DNA of 64,000 nt, taken from Elephas maximus indicus. Its lineage: Eukaryota > Chordata > Mammalia > Proboscidea > Elephantidae. Both the position numbers and the translations under genes were made by a program. The notes under the pieces are model-generated. The model worked only from the letters and a program-made list of their open reading frames with translations, searched no databases and had not been told where the DNA came from. The stretch lies in contig NC_064823.1 of NCBI RefSeq assembly GCF_024166365.1, positions 10,472,924 to 10,536,923 of the forward strand. Reading direction: 5' to 3'. Shown one piece after another: positions 1 through 13,204 of this stretch (positions within the stretch are counted from its first letter, which is position 1; each line of letters begins with the position of its first letter).

Positions 1-3000
1 CCATGGTGGACAGGATTCAATGTCACTGCCAGACTAAGTCAGACTAGGAAAAAGGACCTAGTGGTACATACCTGAAAAAACTGACCAGTGAAAGCCTTAT
101 GAATAGCAGCAGAACATTGTCTGATATAGTGCCAGCAGATGAGCCACTCAGGTTGGAGAGCATTGTAAATCCAACTGGGCAAGAGCTACCACCTAAAATC
201 AGAGTCAGCCTTAATGATGTGGTTGAAATAAAGCTTCTGGCACCTTTGTTTGCTGATGTAGCATGACTCAAAATCAGAAAAAAAAAAAAAAAAAAAAAAC
301 AGCTGCAAGCATCCATTAATAATCGGAATTTGGAATGTACGAGGTATGAACCCAGGAAAAATAGACGTCAGCACAAATGAAATGGAACACATAATGATCA
401 AAACCCTAGGCATTAAATAAACTGAAATAGACTGGCATTGGACAATTTGAATTGGACAATTATATGGTCTACTATGCCTGGAATGACAAATTAAAGGGGA
501 ATGGTGTCACAATCATCATCAAAGAGAATATTTCAATATCTATCCTGAACTACAATGCTGTCAGTGATTAGATAATATCCAGAAGCATACAAGTAAGACT
601 AATTTCTATGACGAGTATTCAAACTTATCCACCAACCACTAAGGCCAAATATGAGGAAACTGAAGTTTTTACCCACTTTTGCAGCCTGAAATTGATCAAA
701 CATGCAATTAAGATGTATCGGTAATTACTAGTGATTGTAATGCAAAAGTTGGAAACAAAGAAAAAGCTTCTGTAGTTGGAAAATATGGCCTTGTTGATAG
801 AAACGACTCTGGAGATCCCATGATAGAATTTTGCAGGCCAGTGACTTAGTTAATGCAAATATTTTTTCCATAACAAAAGCAGCGACTATACATGTGGACT
901 TCACCAGATGGAGTACACAGGAATCACATGGACTACATCTGTGGAAAGAAAGAATGAAGAAGCTCAATATCAATAGTGAGAACAAGGTCAGTGGCCTACT
1001 GTGGAAAAAAAAAACAAAACTGTGGAACAGACCATCAATTGCTAATATGCAAGTTCAAGTTGAAGCTGAAGAAAATTAAAATATATCCTCAAGAGCCAAA
1101 GTATGACCTTGAGTATAGACCACCTGAATTTACAGTCCACCTCAAGAATAGATTTCAGGCATTGAACACTAACAACCAAAGATCAAATGAGTTGTGGAAT
1201 GACATCATGGACATCATACATGAAGAAAGCCAAAGGTAATTAAAAAGACAGGAAAGAAAGAAAAAGCCAAGCTGGATGTCAGAGGAGACTCTGATACTTG
1301 CTTTTGAATGTAGAGTAGCTGAAGTGAAACAAAGAAATGATGAAGTAAAAGAGCTGAACAGAATAATTCAATGGTCGGCTCAAGAAGACAAAGTAAAGTA
1401 TTATAATGAAATACACAAAGACCTGGAGTTAGAAAACCTAAAGAGAAGAACATGTTCAGCATTTCTGAAGTTGAAAGAACTAAAGAAAAAATTCAAGCCT
1501 CTTATTGCAATATCGGAGGATTCTATTTGCAAAATCTTGCAGTTGACACAGGAAGCATCAAAGGAATATGGAAGGAATACACAGAGTCACTGTACCAAAA
1601 AGAATTGATGGAAATTCAGTCATTTCCAGAGGTAGCATATGATCAAGAGCCTATGGTATTGAAGGAAGAAGTACAAGATGCACTGAAGGCATTGGCCAAA
1701 AACAAGGATCTGGGAATTGACAGAATACCAATTAAGATGTTACAACAAAAGGATTCAATGCTGAAAGCACTCACTGATCTTTGCCAAGAAATTTGGAAGA
1801 CAGCTATCTGGCCAACCAACTGGAAGAGATCCGTATTTGTAACCATTCCAAAGAAGGTTATCCAAGAGAATGCAAAAATTATCAAACAATATCATTAATA
1901 TCACACACAAATAAAATTTTACTGAAGATAATTGAAAAATGGTTGCAGCAGTACATCAACAGGGAACTGCCAGAAATTCAAGCCAGATTCAAAAAAGGAC
2001 GTGAAATGAGGAATATCATTGCTGATGTTAGATGAATCTTGGCTGAAAACAGAGAATACTAGAAAGATGTTTATCTGTGTTTTATTGACTATGCAAAGGC
2101 ATTTGACTCTGTGGGTCATAACAAAGAGCAGATAACATTATGTAGAATGGAAATTCCAGAGCACTTAATTGTGCTCATCAGGAAGCTGTACTTAAACCAA
2201 GAGACAGCCATTTGAACACAATAAGGGCATACTGTGTAGTTTAAAATCAGAAAAGATGTGTGTCAGAGTTGTGTCCTTTCACCATAGTTATTCTGTCTGT
2301 ATCCTGAGCAAATAATCTGAGCAACTGGACTGTATGTAAGAACACAGCATCAAGATTGGAGGAAGGCTCTTTATCAGCCTGTGATACACATATTACACAA
2401 TCTTGCTTGCTGAAAATGAGGAGGACTTGAACTTAATGATGAAGATTAAAGACTACAGCCTTCAGCATGGATTACACCTTAACGTTAAGAAAACAAAAAG
2501 CTCTCATAACTGAACGAATAAGCAACTTCATCATAAACAGAGAAAATGTTGAAGTCAAGGATTTCATTTTATTTGGATACACAATCAACGCCCACGGAAG
2601 CAGCGGTCAAGAAATCAAAGGACACTTTGCATTAGGTAAATCCGATGCAAAAGAGCTCTTTAAAGTGTTAAAAAGCAAAGATGTCACTTTGAGGACTAAG
2701 GTGTGCCAGACCCAAGCCATGGTATATTCAATCACCTCATATGCATGGGAAGGCTACACAATGAATAAGGAAGACTGAAGAAAAGTTGATGCCTTTGAAT
2801 TATGTTGTTGGTGAAGAATATTTTATATACCACGGACTCCCAGAAGAACTAAAAAATGTGTCATAGAAAACGTACAGCCAGAAAACCCCTTAGAAGCTAA
2901 GATGGTGAAACTTTATGTTAAGTTCTTGGACGTATCATTAGGTAGGACCACTCTCTGAGAAGGATATCATGCTTGGTAAGGTGAGAGCGTCAGTGAAAAA

Positions 3001-3164
3001 GAGGAAGACCGAAACAAGATGGATTGACATAGTGGCCGCGACGATAGGCTCAAACATAGCAACAATTGTGAGGATGGTGCAGGACAGGGCAACGTTTCCT
3101 TCTGTTGTACACGGGGTCGCTATGAATAGGAACTGACTCAATGGCACCTAACAGCAATAACAAC
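1..3164 (+). mobile_element. RTE-clade LINE, near full length, decayed
   Basis: The whole stretch aligns by eye with the better preserved RTE copy at 39567-42760 (opposite strand): position 1 corresponds to about 42664 there, so roughly 96 bp of the 5' end lies outside the window. The endonuclease region lies near 300-1000 and the reverse transcriptase region near 1600-2450; a decayed form of the motif A block (FIDYAKAFD-like) is visible near 2080-2110. Recognisable coding blocks fall in shifting + frames (for example 1276-1608, 1452-1898, 2467-2778) with many stops, so the copy is dead. A run of about 20 A sits at about 279-299. The 3' end is the family tail with a short CAA-type repeat near 3150-3164. 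Old L1-like sequence follows. Confidence 0.85.
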
Positions 3165-3167
3165 ATA

Positions 3168-5290
3168 TTTATGGATATTCCAAAGAGCTTTCTGTTTTAG
3201 ATTTCTAGTTTAACTCTATTTTTGTTAGAGAACATACTTTGTTTGACTTGAATCCTTTCACATTTTATTAAGACTTGTTTTATGTCCCAGAATAGTTTAC
3301 CTTGATAAATTTTCTGTGCGTTGTTTAAAAGAATGCATATCCTCTGCCATCAATAAGGTCATGTTTGCTGATAGTGTTCAAGTCTATCATACCTTTGCTG
3401 ATTTTCTGATTACTTGTTCAATGAATTATTGAGAAAGGAATATTTATGTATTTGCCTATTTCTGTTACAGCTCTCTAAGGCTTTCTTCACTTGTTTTGTA
3501 GTTCTGTTATTAGAGACATAGAAGTTTAGGATTATTACGTCCTTTTGATTAACTGACCCCTTTATCATTTTGAAATGATCTTCTTTACATGCAGTAATTT
3601 TTTGCTCTGAAATATACGTTGTCTGATATTAACATATAATTTATTCTATTATTTTATTTTTTATTTTACCTAGCTATATCATTATGTTGAACATGAATGT
3701 CTTGTGCATACTTTTTTTTAATCCATTCTAAGAATCTCTTTTATTTGATGTTTTAAACCATTTGAATTTAATGTAAGCATTGATATGGTTGAATTTAGGT
3801 TGGTTTTCTGTCTGAATCCTCTAAATTTTGTTCTTCTATTCTACCTTTCCTGCATTCTTTTATATTATGAATATGTTTGTTAATAATTTTTAATTTGCTG
3901 AATTTTGGCTTTTTGACTACATATCTTTAATAATTTATTTTTCAGTTCTAAAGTTACCATTTAATTGCATTTTATAGTTTCTGTTTCTCTGCTGGAAACA
4001 TCTATCTTCTATTTGTCCAAAGAATATTTATTTTTACCTCATGGAGTATAGTTACAACAGCAGCTTTAAGAATTTGTTGATAATTTAAAAATCTGGGTTA
4101 TCTTGGGGTTGGTGCCTGTTGATTGCCTCTTCCCTTGGAAATTGTAACATTTTAGTGGTTACTTGTGCATCAAGTAATTTTGACAATTATGTTGTAAGAT
4201 TTTTTTTTTTTTACAAAAAACTTCAGCATTGTTAAAGTGAGAAAGAGAAAAAATAATCTTCATATTTTGCCTACAATCTACCTGCAATATTTTTACTTTC
4301 CAGAATCCTTCGGTAGTTGCCTTTAAATCTTATCCTATTATTTTAATTGCAATCCTTGAGACTGTTAGGCTGTTGTTGGCTCACTTGATCTTGGCTAGCA
4401 TCTGAAATGTTCCAGTTAATTCTTTTATTTGTTGTTATCTTTTAGGATCTTGCTTTTCAATTTTGTTTCTTTTTATAGTTAACATTTCTAGTTTCTAGTT
4501 CTCTCCAGAGATTGTTAATCTGTTTGCCCATTATGAGCATGTTTTCCTCTAGGCCCTTTAACAGATTTAATGCATCTGTTTTATAAGCTTTTGATGCCTC
4601 TTGCAACATCTATGTTCTCTTGGGTTGGTTTCTATTGATCAGTGTCTGTCTTGAGTTTGGGTCACATTTTTAGGTTTGTTTTTTTGTATGTCTCATGATT
4701 ATTTTTATTTGTATCCTTGGAATTTTGAAAGATACTCTCTAAAAATATTAATTATATAATAATTATTTTTAAAAGAATAGATTCTTTTTATTTTATTATT
4801 ATTATTTTTTTTTTTTTTTTTGTATCAAAGAGTTAACTTGGTTGGACTCAACCTCATAACTCTTTCACCTCTGCAGCTGGGAACACATGAATTCTTCACT
4901 TAATCCTTTTAGTTTCCAGTTAGTTTTATTCAAGGTCCACTGGAGTCTTCCCAAAGTATGTTTACTGGCTAATCTAGGATTTGAGTAATTTTAAATGCAG
5001 ATTGTGGGTTTATCTCCTTGGAGATTCCCCTCCTTCCAGAATTCTCTCCCTATTTTTTGATCTGGTTTTCCAGTCCTGAACTTTGTTTTCTGATACTTCA
5101 TGCCAGTAAGGCTTTGTCTTCCTGCTGGTTGAGTTGGTGCACTCTGGCAGGGCACTGCAAACTCATTAATATCAACCCTGAACTTACCATTCTTCAAGGA
5201 TAAATCTCCTTCTATTTCTTCTACCTGATCATTCTTCAATGTTTTAATTTTTTTTTAATGATTTGTTTATATTTTATAATTGTTATCTGA
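3168..5290 (-). mobile_element. Old L1 (L1M-like) fragment, antisense
   Basis: T-rich sequence with phrases typical of antisense old mammalian L1 (for example around 3230-3420 and 4620-4730). No open frame survives. Family assignment is from memory of L1M antisense text, not alignment; exact ends are uncertain. The RTE copy to the left appears to have landed in or beside it. Confidence 0.5.
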
Positions 5291-7037
5291 AGGATTTATT
5301 CAACCAGGATACTCTACCATGATGAAAAGGGAGCACTACTGCCCCTAGAGATTTTTTTCTACTTGCTTTTGATATCCTACTTACATTTAATATACACACA
5401 ATCTAAACATGAATATCCAACCAAAATCAACTGTGGATCCACACTTCCATAAATCCTAATTCAGAAGATCTCAAAGCATTTCTGCTAACATTTTAAACAG
5501 ATCTAATAACAAGTTGATTTGTTCAAAGGTTTAACAATTATGTTCCAAGATGAGAGCAAAACCTTCATAAAATGTATACCCTCTTCTGCCCTCAATAGTC
5601 TCACCATGAGTAGTTTTCTTCACAGAAATATTCCTGATTCCAATTCCCATAATACCTCTACTTGTTGAAGTAATGGGATAGGGCTAAATCTAGAAAAGCA
5701 TTATGACATCGTAAAATTTTGGAAATAATTAATGTATTTAACTTATGTGAACATGTCCTACATGTATTCTCTTTTCAAGTAGGCAGGTTAAAACTATATC
5801 CTCACCTCTTTAAAGTCCAGCTGTAATACAGAGTGATCTTAAAGCATGACAAGACATGATATGACATGACAAGGGCTCAGAACAGGAAATCCTAATACTG
5901 GTAATATTTCTAATGCTTACAAAAATTCTGAATGGCAATCCTTATTAACCCTATTATATAAATATTAAAACTATGTATCAGAGAGTTTGAGTTATTAACC
6001 CAAGATTACACAGATAGTAAGGGAGCGCACCGGAATTCAAATTCGTCTTTTTAATTCCTAACACCTTATTATTACCAATCGGTTGTGCTGATTTTCATTC
6101 TTTTCCTCCCTATACCTGACTTTTTTATCCCAGGTTTGATATGTTTATATCTACAGGCTCAAACTTGGGAAAATAATTGAGCTTACTTTCATTCTCTGTC
6201 TCATCCTAAACCCAATAAAGTTCCAAATCCCATATTATTTCTCAAAAACATGTCCTGAACCTTATTCAGTCCCAAACCACTGTCATCTTTCATCGTTCAT
6301 GTGTAGTATTAAAGCAGCCTGTGCTACATATCTTTGTGTCTTACAGCCCTCTCAGAATTATTTTCCTTAAAAAAAAGAGAAGGAATAACATTTCCCTTCT
6401 TAATTAAAGACTTTAACTGATTGCTTGTTTATACATGATCAATTCCAAATCCAATGAAATGAAATCAATGAACTTCAAAATCTATCTCCTCATTTCCTCT
6501 CTTATAGCATATTCTGTTTCTTCTTCTGATTACCCCTTCTTCCCACTAGGCATTCTGTTTCTTGCCATTCTGGAAAAGAGCAAATTCTCTCACAGCTGAA
6601 TGTCTTAGTACATATTGTTCTTTATCATTGGAATGTTCTTTTCTTTTTTTCCTAACCACTGAAATTCCTGGCTTCCAGTTTCAGCAGTCATCTAAGCTTT
6701 CAGGTATTCATTTTTTTCTGTAAAATTTTCAGACATTAATAACAAGAATAATAATATCTTGAGAGTATCTACTTATCTTGTCTCATTTCCATGTGAATGG
6801 ACCACCAGAGAGATATACTCCTAGCCTTTTTCTCTCCCCTCACTACTTATATAGAGAGGAGAGAGGAAAATTAAGTCAATTTAGTAGGAATTAACTAAGC
6901 ATGCTTGACCCCAAATTTCTCTCCTTTCTTTGTGAACTACCTGTCTATGGGAAGCAATCATCCTTCCTGCTGTAAGTTTTATGAGGAGAGAGACCTGCAG
7001 CTATCTAGTCCTATCTGTGACATGGATGTTAAAATCA
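5291..7037. other. Intergenic, one MIR-like remnant, no gene
   Basis: AT-rich unique-looking DNA. The only structure I recognise is an antisense MIR-like stretch at about 5905-6068. Pyrimidine-rich text at 6400-6700 may be an old LINE remnant but I cannot name it. The short frames here carry no domain. Confidence 0.5.
5905..6068 (-). repeat. MIR-type SINE remnant
   Basis: The stretch '...cagagagtttgagttattaacccaagattacacagatagtaag...' follows the antisense MIR core pattern (gag-gttaagtaacttgcccaaggtcacacagctagtaag) with many substitutions. Old and non-coding. Confidence 0.55.
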
Positions 7038-7430
7038 CTTGCTATCAAGTCAATTCCAATTAATGGCAACACCATGTTTGCCAGAGGAGAACTGTGCTTC
7101 ATAGGATTCTCAATGGCTGATTTTTCCGAAGTAGATCATCATGTCTTTCTTTCAAGGAAACCCTCGTGGTGTAGTGGTTAAACACTACTGCTGCTAACCA
7201 AAGGTCAGCAGCTGGAATCCACCAGGTGCTCCTTGGAAACATTGTGGGGCAGTTCTACTCTATACTATAGCTCACTATGAGTCAGAATTGACTCGATGGC
7301 AACAGGTTTGGTTTTGTTGTTGCGTTTTTTTTTTTTTTTCTTCTTTCAAGACACCTTTGGGTGGACTCCACCCTCCAACCTTTTGATTAGCAGCCAAGCA
7401 CATTTACCATTTACACCACCCAGGGGCTCT
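7038..7430 (-). mobile_element. AfroSINE, old copy, split by a nested SINE
   Basis: Antisense SINE text runs from 7038 to about 7156 (gctatcaagtcaattccaa at the start) and resumes at 7351-7430, ending with the complement of the tRNA-like head (ttagcagccaagcac...accacccaggggctc). A younger sense-strand SINE occupies 7157-7340 between the halves. Confidence 0.8.
7157..7340 (+). mobile_element. AfroSINE nested in an older AfroSINE
   Basis: tRNA-like head 'ccctcgtggtgtagtgg', a B-box-like region near 7200-7220, and the tail 'actatgagtcagaattgac' followed by a T-rich end. The 10-bp target-site duplication ttctttcaag flanks it at 7147-7156 and 7341-7350, which fixes both ends. Confidence 0.88.
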
Positions 7431-7669
7431 GAAATAGGTGTTAATCGTGTTCAATTCCAGAGTTCAGTATTAGGATGCTACCGACTCACACTTCTCCACA
7501 TTGTCCAGCAGCAGCTGCATCGACAGCAGAGGTGACATTTTCTTCTCCATTCACATCCTTTGCCTCTTTCAATTTGTCTAGAACTCCGGAAGGGAAAATA
7601 CATACTATGTCTTGGCTTCTTCAAACCTCTAAAACAGTCCAATACCTATTAGTGCCTACCACACCTCTG

Positions 7670-7865
7670 TGCTTGTGTACTATTTTACTTATTCTTCCGA
7701 ACAGTTCTATATGGTAGATTTATTCATGTTTCCATTCTAAAGGTAATGGAAATGAGGCATAGAAATATTGAGTAACTTGCCCAAAATTTCTCATCAAGTA
7801 AGTATAGGATTTGAACTCAGATCTATCGGACTTTGCTATTACTCTTGACTCTTACATTATCCTCC
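7670..7865 (-). repeat. MIR-type SINE remnant
   Basis: Contains 'gagtaacttgcccaaaattt' and 'aggatttgaactcagatct', the antisense MIR core pattern. Ends approximate. Confidence 0.65.
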
Positions 7866-7937
7866 CTCTAAATTGTATCTTCTTTTGTGCTTCTGACTAA
7901 ATTTGTTCAGATTTATTTACTACTTTTCAGCATATTT

Positions 7938-8109
7938 GGAAACCCTAGTGGCATAGTGGTTAAGAGCTACAGCTGCTAACCAAAAGGTCAGCAGTTCAAA
8001 TTCACCAGACACCCTATGGGGCAGTTCTACTCTGTCCTTTAGGGTCGCAATGAGTCGGAATCAACTTGACTGCAGGGTTGTTGTTTTGTTGTTTTGTTTT
8101 GGTTTTATA
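7938..8109 (+). mobile_element. AfroSINE with clear target-site duplication
   Basis: Starts 'ggaaaccctagtggcatag', carries a B-box-like 'gcagttcaaattcacc', then the tail 'ggtcgcaatgagtcggaat' and a TTG/TTTTG-rich end. The 10-bp duplication cagcatattt is at 7928-7937 and 8110-8119. Confidence 0.9.
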
Positions 8110-8204
8110 CAGCATATTTAATTTCACAACTGCCTCTTCATAGATCTATTCTCTGCTGCAGTACTCTGAGCTTGTTGAGGAAATATATCAAATCCTAGGA
8201 AGTA

Positions 8205-8400
8205 TAGAGTAGTGCTCATGTGTAGTTGACTCTGGAATTGAACTTAATAGGTTCAAATCTGTTTTTTTACCACTTCAAGCTGTATATCCTTGGGCAAGTG
8301 ACTTTCAACATCTCAATTTCTGCATGTTTAAAGGCACAAGCTACTAACATGGTGTCTAACCTAGAGTAAAAAGCAATAGATAAAAGTTAATCGCCACTAG
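8205..8400 (+). repeat. MIR-type SINE remnant
   Basis: Follows sense MIR order: 'tctggaattgaac...ggttcaaatctg', then 'cttgggcaagtgacttt', then 'ctcaatttctgca'. Old and degraded. Confidence 0.7.
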
Positions 8401-8409
8401 TACAAAGGC

Positions 8410-9440
8410 TTGTATCTGTAGGTGCATAATTTATGATTCTCAAATGAATGAATAGGATAATCATAAACTGTGAAAACTGATTTTTTCAAAAATATATTGG
8501 TTTGCACTACACATTCTAAAGAACCATAATTCAATGAAATGACTTGCAATAAAATGTACTTATTTCAAAGAACTTATGTTAATGAAAAATAGCATCTTCT
8601 CTTTTACTTTCAGTCTCAATAAGCTAAACAGGAAATTCACTCTTGATACTGTATATTTACATATTGTTTTTATTATCTCAAAGTATATTATTCATATTTA
8701 TTCTCTATCTCTCATTCCTACCATAGTATAGTAACTACATTTAAATTTTAGTGCATCGATACTATTTACAAAAACCAATCCACAGTCAATTGTTACAAAT
8801 AGTGAAGTGCTATAAATTTGAAAACATCCCTAAAATAGTCCCTATAATACTTGAACACTGGCAGTATTGCCATGGAAGTGAAAAGCTTCTCAGATCATGT
8901 ATTTTGAAGTGGAAAACATTTTCAAAGCGAATAATTCGAAGATGTTTTTGAAGAAGCCAATAAAACTTCATTTACATACACTATGCCTGCGTTTGCAAAG
9001 TTCCACAGAAAACTGAATCATAAATACATTAAATTGAACCTGAAAACACAGATTTTTATAAAAGCTTATGTAAGAACTTACTTGTGATCCATTTTTTGTT
9101 CTTCATAGACATAATTTTCTCTCCTTTTATTACTCTCATTTGCATTGAGTGAAATGAATGATAATTAATTTCAAATCAATACTAAACTTCATTTATATCT
9201 TCTATCACACCAGTGTTAACTTATGAAATCTTGTCAGACTTACTGTAGTAGATGTGGGCTCTTTTAATTCCTCTATATATTTACCTTTATTAAATGTGAG
9301 CTTTCAAATAATCTTTTGAGTTAAATAAGAAAGTGAACATTTTCATATTAAAAAATATAACATTTTTCAAACTTCATCCATGAAGCACACCCTACAAAGA
9401 AGTGAATGTAAAAGTGCATGGACATATCCCATGTTATTTG
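8410..9440. other. Intergenic, nothing recognised
   Basis: AT-rich sequence without a recognisable repeat, RNA gene or coding signal. The 66-codon frame at 8751-8951 has no domain and composition like its surroundings. Confidence 0.5.
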
Positions 9441-9442
9441 TC

Positions 9443-10436
9443 ATTGTTCTTTGTTGCCACCAAGTTAGCATCTACTCATGGTGACCTTATATATAACAGA
9501 AATAATGTTGCCTGTTGCTGTGCTGTCTTCAAGATTCTTGGTATAATTTAGTCCATTGCTGTGACTATTGTGTCAGTTTATCTCTTTAAGGATTTCCCTC
9601 ATGTTTGCTGACCCTCCACTTTACCAAACATGATGTCTTTTTCTAGCAATTAGTCTTTCCTGATGCTGTATCCAAAGTAACCCAGCTGAAGCCTCGTCAT
9701 ACTCACTCTTAAGGAATACTCTCATTGTATTTCTTCTGAAACTGATTTTTTTGTTCTTCTGGCAACCCATGGAATATTCAAGATTCTTTGCCAACACCCC
9801 AATTTATATACATCAGCTATTTTTCTGTGTCCTTTTTCATTGTTCAGCTTTTGCATGCATATGAGGCCATTGAAAAGACCATGACTTGGGTCAGGCCTGT
9901 CTTAGTCGTCAAAGTGACATCTTTGTTATTTAAAATTTTAAAGTAGTCTTTTGTATTAGATATGCCCGATGCAATACAGTATTTGATCTCTTAACTGCTA
10001 CTTCCATGGACATTGATTGGTGAGATCCAAGTACAAGGAAATCTTTTACAGTTTCAATTTTTCTTCATTTATCATGATGTCGATTGGTCCAGTTGGGAGA
10101 ATTTTCATTTTCTTAACCTTCGGGCATAATCCATACCGAAGGCTGTAATCGTTGACTTCACTAGTAAGTACTTCTAGTCATCTTCATTTTCAGCAAGGAA
10201 GATTGTGTCATCTGCAAATCAAAAGGTTGTTACTGAGTCACTCCCCTATCCTGATAACCATGTTCTTCTTAATATAGTCTAGCTACATGGATTATCTGTG
10301 CAGCATACAGATCAAATAAGTAAGGTGAATGTGTACAACTTTGCCTCATATCTTTTCAGTCCTGAACCAAGCAGTCTTCCCCTGCTCTATTCTAAAGACT
10401 ACCTCTTAATCAATATACAAGCCACCTAAGCACAAT
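9443..10436 (-). mobile_element. RTE LINE 3' part, older copy
   Basis: Antisense RTE text from the 3' tail (ttgttgccaccaagttagc) through the C-terminal region and into the reverse transcriptase region. It is more diverged than neighbouring copies. It stops abruptly at about 10436, where the 3' end of a second RTE copy begins, so the two lie head to tail. Confidence 0.8.
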
Positions 10437-13200
10437 ATGTTGTTGTTAGGTGCTGCCCTATCTGTTCTGATTCCTAGAGACCATGTGTACAACAGAACAA
10501 ACCACTGCCCCGTCCTGCCCCATAGGCATAATTGTTGCTTATGTTTGAGCCCAATGTTGCAGCCACTGTGTCAATCCATCTCCTTGAGAGTTGAGAGTCT
10601 TCCTCTTTTTCACTGACTCCCTATTTTACCAAGCACAATGTCCTTCTCCAGGGAGGGATCCCTCCTGATAACATGTCCAAAGTACATGAAACAAAGTCTC
10701 AGTATTCTTTCTAAGGAGCATTCTGGCTGTACTTCTTCCAAGACAGATTTGTTTGTTCTTTTGGCAGTCCGTGGTATATTCAATATTCTTTGCCAACACC
10801 ATAATTAAAGGCAGTGATTCTTCTTCCATCTACATTATTCATCATCCAGCTTTCACATGCATATGAGAAGATTAAAATACCATAGCTTGGGTCAGGCACA
10901 CTTTAGTCCTCAAGACGACATCTTTGCTTTTTAATACTTTAAAGAGGTCTTTTGCATCAGATTTACCCAATGCAATGTGTCCTTTGATTTCCTGAGTGCT
11001 GCTTCCATGGACGTTGACTGTGGATCCAAGTAAAATGAAATCCTTGACAAATTCAATCATTTTTTCTCTTTATCATGATGTTGCTTATAAGTCCAGTTAT
11101 GAGGATTATTATTATTATTTTCTATTGAGGTGTAATCCATACTGAAGGCTGTAGTCTTTGATCTTCATCAGTAAGTGCTTCAAGTCCTTTCAGCAATCAA
11201 GGTTGTGTCATCTGCATATTACAAGTTATTAATAAGCCTTCCTCCAATTCTGATGCTGCATTCATCTTCATATAGTCCAGTATCTCAGAGTATTTGCTCA
11301 GCATAGAGATAAATAAGCATGGTGAAAAGATACAACCTTGACACACACTGCTCTTGATTTTAAACCACACAGTATACCCTTGTTCTATTCAAAAGACTAC
11401 CTCTTGGTCTATGTACAAGTTCTGTATGAGCACAATTAAGCCTTCTGGAATTCCTACTCCTTTGCAATATTATCCACAATTTGTTATGATCCACACAGTC
11501 GAATGCCTTTGCGTAGTCTCTGCTTTCAGCAAAGATCCATCTGACGTCGTTAATGATATCCTTCCCTCCACATCCTCTTGTGAATCTGAATTTCTGGCAG
11601 TTCACTGTGAATGCACTGTTGCAATGATTTTTTAATTATCTTTAGCATAACCATACTTGCCCATGATATTAATGATATTATTCGATAATTCCCCCATTCC
11701 ATTGGGTCACCTTTGAAATGGGCACAAATATGGGTCTCTTCAAGTCAATTGGCCAGGTAACTGTCTTCCAAATTTCTTGGCATAGACCTGTGGGCACTAT
11801 CACTGTTCCATCCCTTTGTTGAAAAATGTCATTTGGTATCCTGTAAATTCCCGGAGCCTTGTTTTTGGCCAATGCCTACAAAAAGTTCCAACTTAACCAG
11901 TGACAAGATTATAACCTTTTATTTACTTGCACTGCAATTAGGATGCAGGTGAATTGAGTAACATTTATTATGGGGTCAGTCTCCCTCAGACCCCCATCTC
12001 AGGGTTAATTGACATAGAAAATGTCTCCTACATATGTATGACCACAAGATACATTATAGGCAAAAGATGATAGGATAAAGAGGTCTAAGGATTTTATACC
12101 TCAGGTTGCATGGGAACAGGGGAAGGGGTTTTAGTTTAGCTGTAGCCGGCTTGACCATCATGTTACCAAGAAAGGGACTTTGTTCAAATTCAAACAGCAT
12201 AGCAATCCTGTGACCATGCCTGCATGACCAGAAAGAACAGTCAATCCCCTCTTCTAGCAGCACAATTAATTTTTTAAGTCTACGTTTTCTGAATAAAAAT
12301 ATAGTCGATTAAAAGTCACCAGGAGAAACAACCTCCTCAGTGGTGCATACATAGTACAATTAAGTAGTCCTGGAGGGAGTGGGAAGTGAATCTCACGCTG
12401 GGAAATCAGACATTTTCCTCCAAAAGACCTTTTACTTTCTCTTGTATGATGCCCTGGATGTCTTCCCAGAGCTCTTTTGGTCTTTAATCATTAGTGTTCA
12501 GTGTGTCAAAGCTATTCTTGAGATGGTCTCTAAATTCATTTAGGATATATTTAAGGTTGTACTTTGGCTTTTCTGAATTTGGTTTGATTTTTTTTTTTTT
12601 TTTTTTAGCTTCATCTTGAACTTAAAAATTAGCAGTTGATGGTTTGTTGCACAGTCATCCCGTAGATTGTCCTACTGATGATGCTGAGTTTCTCCATTGC
12701 CTCTTTCCACAGATGAAATTGATTTTATTCTTATGTTATCCATCTGGCAAGGTCCACATGTATAGTTCTTAGTTGCTTAAAAAAAAAGTGTTTCCAAAAA
12801 GCTATTGGTCTTGCAGAATTCTTAATGCCATCTTGGATGCTATTATTATTAAGGCCATATTCCCCAATTCATAATCCTTCTTTGTTTTTAACTTTTCCCC
12901 TCCAATCACCAGTAATTATCAATGCATCTTGATTACACATTTGATTAATTTCAGACTGCAGCGAGAGGTAAAAATCTTCAATTTCTTCAGTTTTGGCATT
13001 TGTAGTTGGTATATAAATTTAAATAATAGTCATATTAACTAACTGGTCTCCCTTGTAGGCTTATGAATATTAACTTATCACTGAATATGTTATACTTCAG
13101 GATAGATCTCAAAATGTTCTTTTTAAGGATGAAGGCAACACTGTTCTTCAATTTGTTGTTCCCTCCTCGTAAATCATATGATATGCTTAATCTGAAGGAC
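10437..13200 (-). mobile_element. RTE LINE, 5'-truncated, interrupted by an LTR
   Basis: Begins with the complement of the 3' tail (tgttgttaggtgctgccc), runs through RT (short antisense frames at 10872-11060, 11360-11605 and 11678-11872) to about 11877, then resumes at about 12426 with the inter-domain region and endonuclease portion, fading out near 13200. Compared with the copy at 39567-42760, about 445 bp of RTE (equivalent to about 41036-41480) is missing at the break. A T run at about 12588-12606 lies inside the element. Not functional. Confidence 0.82.
11878..12425 (-). mobile_element. Probable solo LTR inside an RTE element
   Basis: About 550 bp unrelated to RTE sits between two RTE segments. 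Read on the minus strand it has LTR-like architecture: a TATA-like 'ggtataaaatcc' near 12100, then an AATAAA-type signal near 11920 close to the distal end. No TG...CA termini or target-site duplication could be fixed, and the flanking RTE is deleted at the junction. Family not identified; an endogenous retroviral LTR is the best guess. Confidence 0.45.
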
Positions 13201-13204
13201 ACCT

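Noticed and set aside
7157..7340. Possible tRNA gene because of the B-box-like motif
   Set aside because: The motif belongs to the tRNA-derived SINE head; it has no tRNA fold and the same text recurs in all SINE copies.
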